In this document: in pieces, positions 6,936 through 15,508 of the stretch
Layout: the number at the start of each line of letters is the position of its first letter
Numbering within the stretch: position 1 is the stretch's first letter
Origin: JANRKH01 sp033763595
GTDB taxonomy: Bacteria > Pseudomonadota > Alphaproteobacteria > Rickettsiales > Rickettsiaceae
NCBI GenBank assembly: GCA_033763595.1
Contig: JANRKH010000052.1
Coordinates: forward strand, 1-21,548
Direction of reading: 5' to 3'
DNA: 21,548 nt
Notes under the pieces: generated by a model
The model's input: only the letters and a program-made list of their open reading frames with translations
Databases searched by the model: none
Told to the model about the DNA's origin: nothing
Position numbers and translations under genes: made by a program

Positions 6936-8771
6936 TTAAGAGGCTTTTTTAGCAGATTCCTCTGGGTCAAGTCCAAGTAGTATTCTTATTTGCTCACCTG
7001 ACAATGTTTCCTTGTCTATCAGTTCTTTTGCCAAAATGTGAAGCTTGTCTAAATTCTCAGTCAGTATTTTTTTTGCGGTTCTATAGCCGTTATCAACGAT
7101 AGATTTTATTTCTTGGTCAATAAGATGGCTGATCTTTTCGGACCTGCTAGAACTTGGGGCTCTCCCGCCAAATCTATATACATCATCGTTGCTACCATAA
7201 TATATAGGCCCTAAAGTATCACTTAGGCCCCATTCAGTAACCATTGAACTAGCCATTTGAGTGGCCATTTTAATATCTGAAGCTGCCCCTGAAGTAACAT
7301 TTTCATGTCCAAAAATTAGCTCTTCAGCAACTCTGCCAGCCATTGCAACCGCAATGTCTGCTTCCATCTGCTCTCTTTTTAAAGAGAATCTGTCATCCTT
7401 AGGTAAGCGCATCACCATACCAAGAGCCCTTCCTCTTGGTATTATAGTCGCTTTGTGAATAGGATCTGAAGCCTTCATAAAAAGGCCAACTATGGCATGT
7501 CCTCCCTCATGATACGCTGTAAGTTCCTTTTGCTCCTTGGTTATAAGCATAGATTTTCTTTCAACTCCCATAAGCACTTTGTCTTTTGCATTCTCAAGAT
7601 CTGAAAGTTCGACATGAAGTTTATTTTGCCTTGCAGCAAGAAGCGCCGCTTCATTGACAAGATTTGCAAGCTCTGCGCCAGAAAACCCAGGCGTTCCCCT
7701 AGCTATTACTTTCAAATCGACGTTTTTTTCGTCATATTTGATTTTTCTCAAATGCGAAGCCAGTATTAACTCTCTTCCATGCACGTCCGGATTATTTACG
7801 GTGATTTGACGATCGAACCTTCCAGGACGAAGAAGAGCTGTATCAAGCACATCAGGTCTATTAGTCGCTGCAATTATTACAACACCTTCATTTGCTTCAA
7901 AACCGTCCATTTCCACAAGAAGTTGGTTTAACGTTTGCTCTCTCTCGTCATTTCCGCCTCCCATACCAACGCCCCTGTGTCTTCCCACCGCATCTATTTC
8001 ATCGATAAAAATAATACATGGAGCACTTTTTTTGCCCTGTGCAAACATCGCCCTCACTCTACTTGCTCCAACCCCCACGAACATTTCTACGAAATCTGAT
8101 CCTGATATACTGTAAAAGTCAACATTTGCTTCTCCTGCTATAGCTTTAGCTAACATGGTTTTACCAGTGCCTGGAGGTCCTATAAGTAGGCATCCTTTAG
8201 GTATTTTGCCTCCAAGTCTGTGGAATTTACCCGGATCTCTCAAAAATTCTACTATTTCTTGCAATTCTTCTTTGGCCTCCTCTATTCCCGCAACATCCTT
8301 GAAAGTAACTTTTGGACCTTTGTCAGAAAGAAGTTTTGCTTTGGAGTTGCCAAAGCCCATAGCTTTGCTTGCGCCTCCACCCATTTGCCTCATAAAAAAT
8401 ACCCAGATACCAATAAATAGCAGCATCGGAAACCAAGATATGAATATAGATAATAACGAGTGCATTTTGGTATCGAGAGGTAAAATTTCAATGCTTGCAC
8501 CAGAATTATATAATTTTTCAAGTAAATCAGGATAATCTATGCCATAAGTGGTAAAATAAGTCCCATCTACAAGCTGTCCGTCTATAGTTCTTCCGGTGAT
8601 TTTTATGGAGCTCACCTGCCTTGATTCAACGTTGGCAATAAAATCGGAAAATGACATTTGCTTTGATTGAAGCATCATACTATCATATTGAGTGATGTTA
8701 AAAACCACCAAAAGAAAGAATACTATTCCAACCCATATAATTATATTTTTCGGATTATTCATAAATTTCAT
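6936..8771 (-). CDS. ftsH: ATP-dependent zinc metalloprotease FtsH
   Basis: Membrane-bound AAA+ protease for quality control of membrane proteins and short-lived regulators; in E. coli it degrades LpxC. The 611 residues show transmembrane segments at about 8-27 and 105-127 flanking a periplasmic domain. The AAA module has Walker A GPPGTGKT (198-205), Walker B IIFIDEID (253-260) and the second region of homology TNRPDVLDTALLRPGRFD (303-320). The protease domain has HEGGH (421-425, HExxH) and third zinc ligand D499 in SGAASD. The start ATG overlaps the tilS stop by 4 nt (ATGA), implying translational coupling. A second ATG three codons in (8762) is also possible. A type B palindrome 15 nt past the stop may end the transcript. 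Confidence 0.97.
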   Translation of the reverse strand: MKFMNNPKNIIIWVGIVFFLLVVFNITQYDSMMLQSKQMSFSDFIANVESRQVSSIKITGRTIDGQLVDGTYFTTYGIDYPDLLEKLYNSGASIEILPLDTKMHSLLSIFISWFPMLLFIGIWVFFMRQMGGGASKAMGFGNSKAKLLSDKGPKVTFKDVAGIEEAKEELQEIVEFLRDPGKFHRLGGKIPKGCLLIGPPGTGKTMLAKAIAGEANVDFYSISGSDFVEMFVGVGASRVRAMFAQGKKSAPCIIFIDEIDAVGRHRGVGMGGGNDEREQTLNQLLVEMDGFEANEGVVIIAATNRPDVLDTALLRPGRFDRQITVNNPDVHGRELILASHLRKIKYDEKNVDLKVIARGTPGFSGAELANLVNEAALLAARQNKLHVELSDLENAKDKVLMGVERKSMLITKEQKELTAYHEGGHAIVGLFMKASDPIHKATIIPRGRALGMVMRLPKDDRFSLKREQMEADIAVAMAGRVAEELIFGHENVTSGAASDIKMATQMASSMVTEWGLSDTLGPIYYGSNDDVYRFGGRAPSSSRSEKISHLIDQEIKSIVDNGYRTAKKILTENLDKLHILAKELIDKETLSGEQIRILLGLDPEESAKKAS

Positions 8772-10240
8772 ACTAAATTTCTAAAAAAAATTTCATCTAC
8801 AGACTCGTACTTTGTATAATATATATGGGGTATCGATATTAATTTTTCAAGTAAAAACAAGCCAGGTAAACCTAATAATATGGATTTTTTTTCTGATTTT
8901 GTCAATAAATGATCAAACCCAAATAGAGAATCATCCTTTAACATGTGATCATCGAGATTTGAGGCTTTTAATCTACAAATTTTATATTTTCCAAGTTTTT
9001 CGAATTGAAATCTATTATCCCAAATCCCATCTGCTTCAAGCGATTGAATATATTCCTTTCCAAAATCGCGTATAAAATAAATTTTACTATATTCAATATC
9101 TTGATTGCACGACTCAGATGTAAACACATTCTCGCATATATGAGAGAATACTTGCCGGCCTATTGCTTCATTTGACTTTGTTGCTTTTGCAGCATTGTTG
9201 TTACTGTGATTTTTTTGGGCCTTGTTGCTCAAGGCGCTAAGTTTGATAGTTTTAACAAATGCACAAGTTCCTAATAAGCTACTTTTTGCTTTTTGAAATA
9301 TAGATTTATCTAGATGTTTGAGGGACTCAAGTCTTATCTCAGTTGTTTTTTTAGATATTTTTCTAAGAATCGAAGCAAGGCAGCTCAGTCTTATCTCAGG
9401 TGGTAAAGTGATGTATTTTTCAAAATCAACCGTACCGTAAAATAGTTTTGAGATATGGAAATGATTATTCAGAAAATACTCTGAGTAAAAATTTAAGGTA
9501 TGAGAAACTCTTCTAATATTTTCAATCGAAGCTTCCATTCTTTTTTTATTCGCGATCAAAATCAATTTGTTAGCTAATGGCCTAATTTTATTTCTAAAAT
9601 ATAATTCTTTATGATTAGAAGGGTCATCTATCCAACTTATATTACGCGCTAGGAGGAATTCTTGTATCTCAAACTTCTGAAAATCGAGTATTGGTCTTAT
9701 AAAATTTATTCCGTTTATTACCGAGAGCTCTGGTATTAAAAATTTATAAATAGCGTTTCCATGGGCGATTGACATTATTATCTGCTCCACTTGATCTTCA
9801 AATATATGGCCCGTCAGCGCAAATTCTATATTATTTTTTTTGCACCAGTCGCAAATGAGTTTGTATCTTGCTTCTCTTGCTTTTTCTTGAACCCCAGCAG
9901 TAATTTCATCATGCTCCCACGTTAGAATTTCATGAGCTATATTGTTTTGTGTGCAAAATATATTTACTTGTTCTGCCTCCTTACTTGAGTCCACTCGTAA
10001 TGCATGATCTACAGTAACAGCATAGATTTTGATATTTTTGCTTTCAGCCCAAGCGTTTGCTAGAGTTAAAAGTCCCATAGAATCAGATCCGCCAGAGACG
10101 CAGATGCATAATTTACCAAAATTATCTAGCCCAAGGCTTTTTGCTTTTGTGACAAATTTACTTAAGTGATTTTGTGTATCGTCCACATTACGTACATTGT
10201 TGAATCTTTTCAGCTTGCTTAGATTGTCATTAGATTTCAT
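8768..10240 (-). CDS. tilS: tRNA(Ile)-lysidine synthetase
   Basis: Modifies C34 of the CAU-anticodon tRNA-Ile to lysidine, so that it reads AUA; essential in most bacteria. The PP-loop ATP-binding motif SGGSDSMGL is at residues 49-57, followed by VTVDHALRVDS (about 76-86), ALTGHIFEDQVEQI (a variant of the HxxDDQ.ET region) and RPILDFQKFEIQEFL, WIDDPSNH and RNKIRPL, which are typical of TilS. The 490 residues include an N-terminal extension of about 40 residues before the domain and a weakly conserved C-terminal half, as is usual. It overlaps ftsH by 4 nt; the tilS-ftsH order is common in Alphaproteobacteria. A type A element begins 36 nt upstream of its ATG, so its promoter is either within those 36 nt, inside the repeat, or at the tRNA. 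Confidence 0.93.
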   Translation of the reverse strand: MKSNDNLSKLKRFNNVRNVDDTQNHLSKFVTKAKSLGLDNFGKLCICVSGGSDSMGLLTLANAWAESKNIKIYAVTVDHALRVDSSKEAEQVNIFCTQNNIAHEILTWEHDEITAGVQEKAREARYKLICDWCKKNNIEFALTGHIFEDQVEQIIMSIAHGNAIYKFLIPELSVINGINFIRPILDFQKFEIQEFLLARNISWIDDPSNHKELYFRNKIRPLANKLILIANKKRMEASIENIRRVSHTLNFYSEYFLNNHFHISKLFYGTVDFEKYITLPPEIRLSCLASILRKISKKTTEIRLESLKHLDKSIFQKAKSSLLGTCAFVKTIKLSALSNKAQKNHSNNNAAKATKSNEAIGRQVFSHICENVFTSESCNQDIEYSKIYFIRDFGKEYIQSLEADGIWDNRFQFEKLGKYKICRLKASNLDDHMLKDDSLFGFDHLLTKSEKKSILLGLPGLFLLEKLISIPHIYYTKYESVDEIFFRNLV

Positions 10241-10275
10241 CTTTGTAGATTGTAAAAGTATCTTTTCTTGTTTGT

Positions 10276-10381
10276 TATAGTCTTTTATGTTGAATTAGCT
10301 ACGTTGTTGACTCGTCGCTCACCTAATACTCATAGGCTTCTCTCCTCGCGCCTAGTATCTAATCCAACCTAAAAGACTATA
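10276..10381 (+). repeat. Type A palindromic element, copy 1 (106 bp)
   Basis: Outer arms of about 23 bp are inverted repeats with two mismatches: TATAGTCTTTTATGTTGAAT at the left and the complement of TATAGTCTTTTAGGTTGGAT at the right. By eye the sequence is identical to 15726-15831 and to the reverse complement of 19871-19976. It sits between tRNA-Arg and tilS, 4 nt beyond the tRNA CCA end (tRNA on minus). An inner TACT..AGGC/GCCTA..AGTA pairing allows a cruciform. It is MITE-like and codes for nothing. Confidence 0.9.
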
Positions 10382-10385
10382 TATA

Positions 10386-10462
10386 TGGCGCGCTCGATTG
10401 GATTTGAACCAATGGCCTTTGCCTCCGGAGGGCAACGCTCTATCCAGCTGAGCTACGAACGC
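10386..10462 (-). tRNA. tRNA-Arg (anticodon CCG), CCA encoded
   Basis: Minus-strand cloverleaf. The acceptor GCGTTCG pairs with CGAGCGC (one G-U). The D arm is GCTC/GAGC. The anticodon stem TTGCC/GGCAA carries loop CTCCGGA, so the anticodon is CCG, reading CGG. The T arm is TTGG/CCAA with loop TTCAAAT. Discriminator G is followed by an encoded CCA (plus 10386-10388). The CCA end is 4 nt from the type A palindrome, leaving no room for a conventional terminator except the palindrome itself. Confidence 0.96.
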
Positions 10463-10556
10463 AAAATATATTTAGCAAAACTCAGGGTAATTAACACTAG
10501 GTTCTGAATATTTTTCTAAAACCTAAGATTTTGTTGTTATTTTTGTGCCCTTTTTT

Positions 10557-10665
10557 GTCATTCCAATCTCCCTTTTGTCATTCCCGCTTCCTCTTTTGTC
10601 ATTCCCGCGCAGGCGGGAATCTAGAAGGATTATATTTCCTGGATCCCCGTTTTCACGGGGATGAC
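10557..10665 (+). repeat. GTCATTCC...GGGGATGAC dispersed repeat with two extra heads
   Basis: A complete unit runs 10598-10665. GTCATTCCCGCGCAGGCGGGAAT (positions 10598-10620, containing the hairpin ATTCCCGC/GCGGGAAT) is followed by CTAGAAGGATTATA, then CCTGGATCCCCGTTTTCACG and GGGATGAC, a second hairpin. Two truncated heads (GTCATTCC at 10557 and 10577) precede it at about 20-nt steps. This palindromic repeat class is widespread in Rickettsiales and other proteobacteria. A 98-codon frame through it is not a gene. Confidence 0.85.
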
Positions 10666-10680
10666 ATCGTATTCGTAATT

Positions 10681-10820
10681 GTCATTCCCTCGTCTCTTCT
10701 CTGTCATTCCCGCGGAGGCGGGAATCTAGAAGACCTATACTCCCTGGATCCCCTCCTTCGAGAGGATCAGGCATTTCCTGGATCCCCTTATGGATTCCAT
10801 GTAAAACTCACATGGATGAC
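10681..10820 (+). repeat. Second GTCATTCC-type repeat cluster, partly degenerate
   Basis: A truncated head GTCATTCCCT at 10681 is followed by a fuller unit from 10703 (GTCATTCCCGCGGAGGCGGG, then AATCTAGAAGACC) with a degenerate right half CCCTGGATCCCCTCCTTCGA to about 10770. A further TTTCCTGGATCCCCTTATGG half unit ends at CACATGGATGAC (10820). These are stacked partial copies of the same repeat as 10598-10665. Confidence 0.8.
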
Positions 10821-11018
10821 ACCGTAAACGTCTGGTTACATAAAATAGGTTTTGGTAAATGGTGTTTATATCATTATGCGTATAAAATATCAAGATTGTG
10901 GCAATCAAATTATATTTGAGGCATCTTGATTAAGAATATGAAGATTATTTATCAATATATTGGTAAATATATTTATTTTAGTTATATAATTAAATTGTCG
11001 CAAAAATAGAATAATTTA
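10821..11018. other. AT-rich intergenic region before the ankyrin-like gene
   Basis: No gene or repeat recognised. It presumably contains the promoter of the following plus-strand gene, but no convincing -35/-10 pair was found. No Shine-Dalgarno precedes the GTG at 11019. Confidence 0.35.
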
Positions 11019-11666
11019 GTGCCAGGAAAAATAAGATCTAGAAGAGCCAATAAGCAAAGATGGTATACGTCTAACCCATTATATTATTTTGGGTATTTGG
11101 CCGTACGTGGTTTATATAACATTGTCATGGCCCCTGTAAGAATAATCGCTAAGGTGATTGACTTAGTTGCTCTCGCGATATTTGGTTTATATAATATTAT
11201 TGTAAAACCTTTTAAAATGGTCGCTAAAGCTTTGTTTGCGCCAAAATCAGTTTCTGCGGCTGAGTTGCTAAAGCAACTTGCTAGTAATAAAGAGACACAA
11301 ATTTTTGCAAGTAACGCAGAGTATAAACATAGACTGCATTTGGCAATTAATCAAGGCAAATTAGAAATTGCAAAACAATTAATTCAAAATCGTAGCGTTG
11401 ATATAAACCTTAAAGATAGTGAGAATAAGACCCCTCTTGATCATGCTGTTGATCGTGGATATAAAGATTTGGTTTTAGAGCTTGTACGTTCTGGTGCAAA
11501 ATACGACTCAGAATCTGATTTGCATCAAACGGTTAGCAAGAAATTTGGAGAAGAGTTCGTGCAGACTCTGCAAAAGACCCTTAAAATGACTGACACCTTC
11601 AGTCCAGGTGATACACCGAATAATACTCTCAAATCCCATGAGCAAAAAGCTTCCTCTCCTGCTTGA
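11019..11666 (+). CDS. Ankyrin-repeat-like protein with duplicated hydrophobic N-terminal segment
   Basis: This 215-residue protein starts at GTG 11019; an in-frame stop 12 nt upstream limits alternatives. It has a basic N-terminus (KIRSRRANKQR). Two amphipathic or hydrophobic segments follow and are near repeats of each other: GLYNIVMAPVRIIAKV (31-46) and GLYNIIVKPFKMVAKA (56-71). About two ankyrin-like repeats lie at 104-165 (HRLHLAINQGKLEIAKQLIQ, then NKTPLDHAVDRGYKDLVLEL and VRSGA). The tail is polar. Ankyrin proteins of Rickettsiales are often secreted host-interaction factors, so an effector or membrane-associated role is possible but inferred. No classical signal peptide is seen. It converges with the lipoprotein gene 13 nt downstream. 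Confidence 0.7.
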   Translation: MPGKIRSRRANKQRWYTSNPLYYFGYLAVRGLYNIVMAPVRIIAKVIDLVALAIFGLYNIIVKPFKMVAKALFAPKSVSAAELLKQLASNKETQIFASNAEYKHRLHLAINQGKLEIAKQLIQNRSVDINLKDSENKTPLDHAVDRGYKDLVLELVRSGAKYDSESDLHQTVSKKFGEEFVQTLQKTLKMTDTFSPGDTPNNTLKSHEQKASSPA

Positions 11667-11679
11667 AAGGGCTTTGACC

Positions 11680-12858
11680 CTAGTTCGCTATCTCTAAAAC
11701 CTTATATTCGTTATCTTCACGTAAAATTATAGAATATCTTCTCTGGGCAACCGCGTCTTCAAACCTAAAATCGGACGAAAGGCCTGCGTACCATGAAGAA
11801 GTATAGATTTTTGCGAGAAAATTCTCCCTAAAATCTTTGCCAGAAAAATTTGTATCATCTGTGCCTATGGCATCTGCAACCAAGGTTCCGAGATCGTAAG
11901 CAAGATTTTCAAGTTGATTTAGAGAAGCGGCTGCACTGTATCCATCAGATGCTTGTTGAATCAACTCAAGACTTGCCTTTCTTTTACTAGTGCTAAGTAT
12001 AAGACTAATAGGCTGATCATATTCAACATCAATACGTGAATCCCCTGCTAATGTAGCCTTTGTACTTAGATTTTGGTTTATTATTTCATCGAAAATCATT
12101 CTGATTTTTTCGGGATTTTCCTCCATGATAATAATAACAGGCTTCGAGTTATTATCTTCATCTTCTAGAGACGAATCTACCACCTCTGATATTTTTGTAA
12201 TTGAAGCTATGATATCTTCTTTGTGCGCTTCGTATGTCTGATTTGCTAAGACTTTTGCGCCATTTTTATCAATCATTTCAGTAATAGCCTTTAAAAGATT
12301 TTCAGTTGAATTTGTTTTTGGCGCTAAAATGACAAAATCTCTATGACTTCTAGATAGGTGATTTATCAAAAGGTCTATTTGTTTTAGAGGGGTGTGGCCA
12401 AATACAAATATCTCATTTTCTCTTGCTACTAGAGGATTATTTGAAAGAGTGAGTATAATCATACCGTATTTTCGAGGCAAGTCTTCTATAGATGGTATAT
12501 TTGAGCTAAACAAAGGCCCAAGAATAATTTTGGTATTTTTTTTGATTATCGCGTTTTTTGCTTCCGCGATTGAGGCACTTGATGATTCATCGTATGAACT
12601 TATAGATATTCGATCTGTTTTTAAATCCTCAAGACCTATTTGAATCAGCCTGTTGAGCCTTTGACCTTGCAGGGCATGCTGCCCCTCCATTGGCATTAAT
12701 ATGGCCACTTCAATAGGTGTTTTTTTTGTACTTATTACAGATGCGCAGCTTACTAAAAAAAAGGCACAGCAAAAATACAAACATAAGAGTCTCATGCGTT
12801 TTATTATATTTGGTAATGAGTTTAACCTAATATATCTCAAATACTTAAAAATAGCCAT
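11680..12858 (-). CDS. Lipoprotein with periplasmic-binding (LpoA-like) domain
   Basis: A 392-residue protein. MRLLCLYFCCAFFLVSCAS (22-40) is a lipoprotein signal with lipobox LVSC (C38), predicting an envelope-anchored periplasmic protein. From about residue 50 (PIEVAILMPMEGQHALQGQR, then AKNAIIKKNTKIILGPLFSS, IILTLSNNP, FVFGHTPLKQIDLLINHL) it looks like a type I periplasmic-binding fold of the penicillin-binding-protein-activator (LpoA) or leucine-binding superfamily. In Alphaproteobacteria such proteins are annotated as penicillin-binding protein activators; this role is not shown by the sequence. The ATG at 12858 has AGGA 9 nt upstream and gives a long basic pre-region. ATG 12795 (residue 22) would give a standard signal peptide. 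No transport genes adjoin it. Confidence 0.75.
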   Translation of the reverse strand: MAIFKYLRYIRLNSLPNIIKRMRLLCLYFCCAFFLVSCASVISTKKTPIEVAILMPMEGQHALQGQRLNRLIQIGLEDLKTDRISISSYDESSSASIAEAKNAIIKKNTKIILGPLFSSNIPSIEDLPRKYGMIILTLSNNPLVARENEIFVFGHTPLKQIDLLINHLSRSHRDFVILAPKTNSTENLLKAITEMIDKNGAKVLANQTYEAHKEDIIASITKISEVVDSSLEDEDNNSKPVIIIMEENPEKIRMIFDEIINQNLSTKATLAGDSRIDVEYDQPISLILSTSKRKASLELIQQASDGYSAAASLNQLENLAYDLGTLVADAIGTDDTNFSGKDFRENFLAKIYTSSWYAGLSSDFRFEDAVAQRRYSIILREDNEYKVLEIAN

Positions 12859-13030
12859 AAAAACGTTTCCTAATTGCTTATATTTAAGTACTTAAATATT
12901 TTTTTAAATAAAATAAAATTTAACATATTAGTCACAGATTTTTTATGATATTGCTCCGCAAGAAATCATCGAATAGAATTATATAATATTTTAATATATT
13001 ATTACCACAAAATGCTCAAAATATTAATTG

Positions 13031-14002
13031 ATGATAATCTACGAAAAACATGGACCTAATTATAAAAAGTTAGAGTATAAGCCTGGCATGGAAGTTAGCG
13101 AAAAGCCTGTTTGGATAGATATATTAAACATGACGAATGAAGAGGAAAAATTTGTTGAGAATTTACTAAATATTGACGTACCCTCGAAAGAGGAAGAGAT
13201 GACAATCGAGCTCTCCAATAGGCTATATTATAAATATAATTCAGTTTACATGACTATATCTTTAATCAATAAGAGCGAGTCAGGAGAATATCAAATGCAA
13301 GATTGCATATTTATATTAACAGAGAGTACCTTGGTGACTGTAAGATACTGCGATCCTTTGTCATTTAAGAATGTTTTGGCTACTCTTGCGCCTGATCCTC
13401 ATGTAAAAAACCACTCGCTTCACACATTTAGCAAGCTCATAGATGAGATTATTAATAATATCGCGAGCGCCATGGAAACTCGAGCAAATAATATCAAGGA
13501 AATGACAAGAAACGTATTTAGCCAAAACAACGATGAGCAAAAAAAGCAAATGGACTTGAGTGCGACAATAATCAATATTGGCACAGAAAATGAAAAAATT
13601 TCGCAATATGGCGAAAGTATGGTTTCTCTCAGTAGAATGATATCTTTTATACTTCAATCCCCAGTTATTAAACTGGAAGAGTCTATTAGATCTGAACTTA
13701 AAGTGCATTCAAGTGATATAAGCGCGCTCAATGACTACGCTGCTTTTTTATCTGACAAAATTGACTTTTTGCTCAGTGCAACACTTGGTCTTATAAATTT
13801 ACAGCAAAATAATATAATCAAGATGTTTTCTGCAGCAACAATGATTTTCCTGACGCCAACCCTAATAGCAAGTATTTATGGCATGAACTTTAGTTTTATG
13901 CCTGAGCTAAATTGGTGGTTTGGATATCCGTTAAGCCTATTGCTAATGATACTTACATCCGTAATTCCATATGGATATTTTAAGACCAAAAAATGGCTAT
14001 AA
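13031..14002 (+). CDS. corA: CorA-family divalent cation transporter
   Basis: Inner-membrane Mg2+ (or Co2+/Ni2+) channel. The 323 residues comprise a cytoplasmic N-terminal alpha/beta domain (WIDILNMTNEEEKFVENLL near 30-50), a long helical stalk (about 135-265) and two C-terminal membrane helices. The signature YGMNF at 283-287 terminates the first helix, and the C-terminus is basic (FKTKKWL). GMN is the selectivity filter of the family. A TTG lies directly before the chosen ATG. The gene is divergent from the LpoA-like gene. It is followed 48 nt later by the symporter gene in the same direction, so a shared transcript is plausible. Confidence 0.94.
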   Translation: MIIYEKHGPNYKKLEYKPGMEVSEKPVWIDILNMTNEEEKFVENLLNIDVPSKEEEMTIELSNRLYYKYNSVYMTISLINKSESGEYQMQDCIFILTESTLVTVRYCDPLSFKNVLATLAPDPHVKNHSLHTFSKLIDEIINNIASAMETRANNIKEMTRNVFSQNNDEQKKQMDLSATIINIGTENEKISQYGESMVSLSRMISFILQSPVIKLEESIRSELKVHSSDISALNDYAAFLSDKIDFLLSATLGLINLQQNNIIKMFSAATMIFLTPTLIASIYGMNFSFMPELNWWFGYPLSLLLMILTSVIPYGYFKTKKWL

Positions 14003-14050
14003 AATATGGCTTAAAGTTAAATTATAATCAATAATTCAGTATGTTCTATT

Positions 14051-15508
14051 ATGTTGTTAATTTATGTTTTCGTATATGTTATTGCAAGTAGTATTTTAGG
14101 GTATTATCTAACAAATACTGCTAAAGATCCAAAAGATTTTGCCGTGGCTGGAAATGCAATTCCTCTTCACATAGCTACAATTACAGTGTTTGCGACTTGG
14201 TTTGGAGCTGAATGCATACTCGGAATTCCAGCAGCTTTAGCAAATCATGGCTCTGGTGCGCTGATAAATGACCCAATCTGCGGAGCAGCATGTTTAATCT
14301 TTATAGGAATATTTATATCAAAAAAAGTATATAACTTAAGAATTATTTCGATTGGCGATTTGATATTATCTAAATATGGGCCATTTGCCGAGGTCTTTAT
14401 ATCATTTGTAGTTGCATGTTCTTATTTCGGGTGGATTGCTGCACAATTTATAGCGATCGGAGAGCTCATGCAACATGTAACTGGAGGCGCCTTGTCAAAA
14501 GATCTAGCTATTATAGTGATTGCTATACTGAGTGGTCTATATAACTATAAAGGTGGTATGAACGCGGTAGCTATAAACGACTTTATACATACATTCATGA
14601 TAATTTTTGCACTTATATGCCTTTTAATTATAGTGATGACTGAGAATAATATTGGGCTTTACGGCGTCTACGAAGAATTTAACAATAACAGTAGATATAG
14701 ATTTAGATTTGACGAGGAATTGCCAAATATTTTTGCCATAATTTCTGTTAGTCTAGCCATGGTATTGGGCACTGTACCACAACAAGATTCTTTTCAGCGT
14801 ATTGCCTGTAACACAAGTGCAACAAATGCTCAATTAAGCACGATATTTGGTGGTATAATTTATTTATTAGGCTCATTCATTCCGATAGCGATAGTGATGA
14901 TTGGGCTTATGGATAAAAGTTTTCCAGTTGAGGGCAAAGTGCCAGAGATTTACTTGATAAGCTACGCAGTACAAAAAGCTCCTTTTATTATACAAGTATT
15001 ATTGATTGGCGGCTTGATTTCCGCAATCGCATCTGTGATATCCGGAACTACAATGGCCTCCTCTGTGCTAATAGGACATAATGTTTTACGATATATAGCA
15101 AAAAATACCAACGATCTTGTAAGAATGAGAATCTCATTGATTATTACAATTTGTTTTTGTTGTTATTACGCTATAATCACAAAAGAGTCTATTCATGGAC
15201 TTGTTGCTGCAAGTGGCAATTGCTCTATGGTGGTAGCATTTATTCCTTTTGTATTCGCTTTATATTCTGAAAAACCAAGTAAAATGGGCGCCATTTTTTC
15301 AAGTATTGGTGGCGGCGCTACTTGGATTATCTTAGAAATATATCAGTTTATTTATCAAGATGTAAATTTGCCTCTGACCCCGTCACTATGGGGCCTGCTC
15401 GCATCCATTATTTTTATAGCTGTTTTCACGCTTGCTAAACAAGAAGCTCGTAAGGATAAAAAGATTATCCCAAATAATACCAAGTTCCAGATTAAATTGG
15501 ACAAATGA
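14051..15508 (+). CDS. Sodium:solute symporter (SSS) family transporter
   Basis: A 485-residue polytopic inner-membrane protein with about 13 hydrophobic segments. SSS (LeuT-fold) features are KDPKDFAVAGNAIPLHIATI (N-terminal loop into TM), FATWFGAECILGIPA, GLYNYKGGMNAVAINDFIHT, LGTVPQQDSFQRI and GGLISAIASVISGTTMASSV. The last segment aligns by eye with the Na2-site helix of PutP (proline) transporters. The substrate cannot be read from sequence; proline, pantothenate and other small solutes are carried by relatives. It is next to corA. For an intracellular bacterium a nutrient-scavenging role is likely. The conserved Asp after the SS pair in PutP is Asn here (GHN). Confidence 0.88.
   Translation: MLLIYVFVYVIASSILGYYLTNTAKDPKDFAVAGNAIPLHIATITVFATWFGAECILGIPAALANHGSGALINDPICGAACLIFIGIFISKKVYNLRIISIGDLILSKYGPFAEVFISFVVACSYFGWIAAQFIAIGELMQHVTGGALSKDLAIIVIAILSGLYNYKGGMNAVAINDFIHTFMIIFALICLLIIVMTENNIGLYGVYEEFNNNSRYRFRFDEELPNIFAIISVSLAMVLGTVPQQDSFQRIACNTSATNAQLSTIFGGIIYLLGSFIPIAIVMIGLMDKSFPVEGKVPEIYLISYAVQKAPFIIQVLLIGGLISAIASVISGTTMASSVLIGHNVLRYIAKNTNDLVRMRISLIITICFCCYYAIITKESIHGLVAASGNCSMVVAFIPFVFALYSEKPSKMGAIFSSIGGGATWIILEIYQFIYQDVNLPLTPSLWGLLASIIFIAVFTLAKQEARKDKKIIPNNTKFQIKLDK

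Noticed and set aside
7261..8535. Plus-strand reading frames antisense to ftsH
   Set aside because: These are shadows of a strongly conserved gene with no initiation signals.
10541..10820. CRISPR array
   Set aside because: Heads recur at irregular spacing, carry their own palindromes and have no unique uniform spacers; there are no cas genes.
10531..10827. 98-codon reading frame
   Set aside because: It lies entirely in the GTCATTCC repeat cluster; the peptide (FCHSRAGGNLE-like) is the well-known translated repeat artefact.
11664..11685. Bidirectional terminator between the convergent genes (AGGG/CCCT)
   Set aside because: Only a 4-bp stem overlapping coding sequence, with no clear T run.
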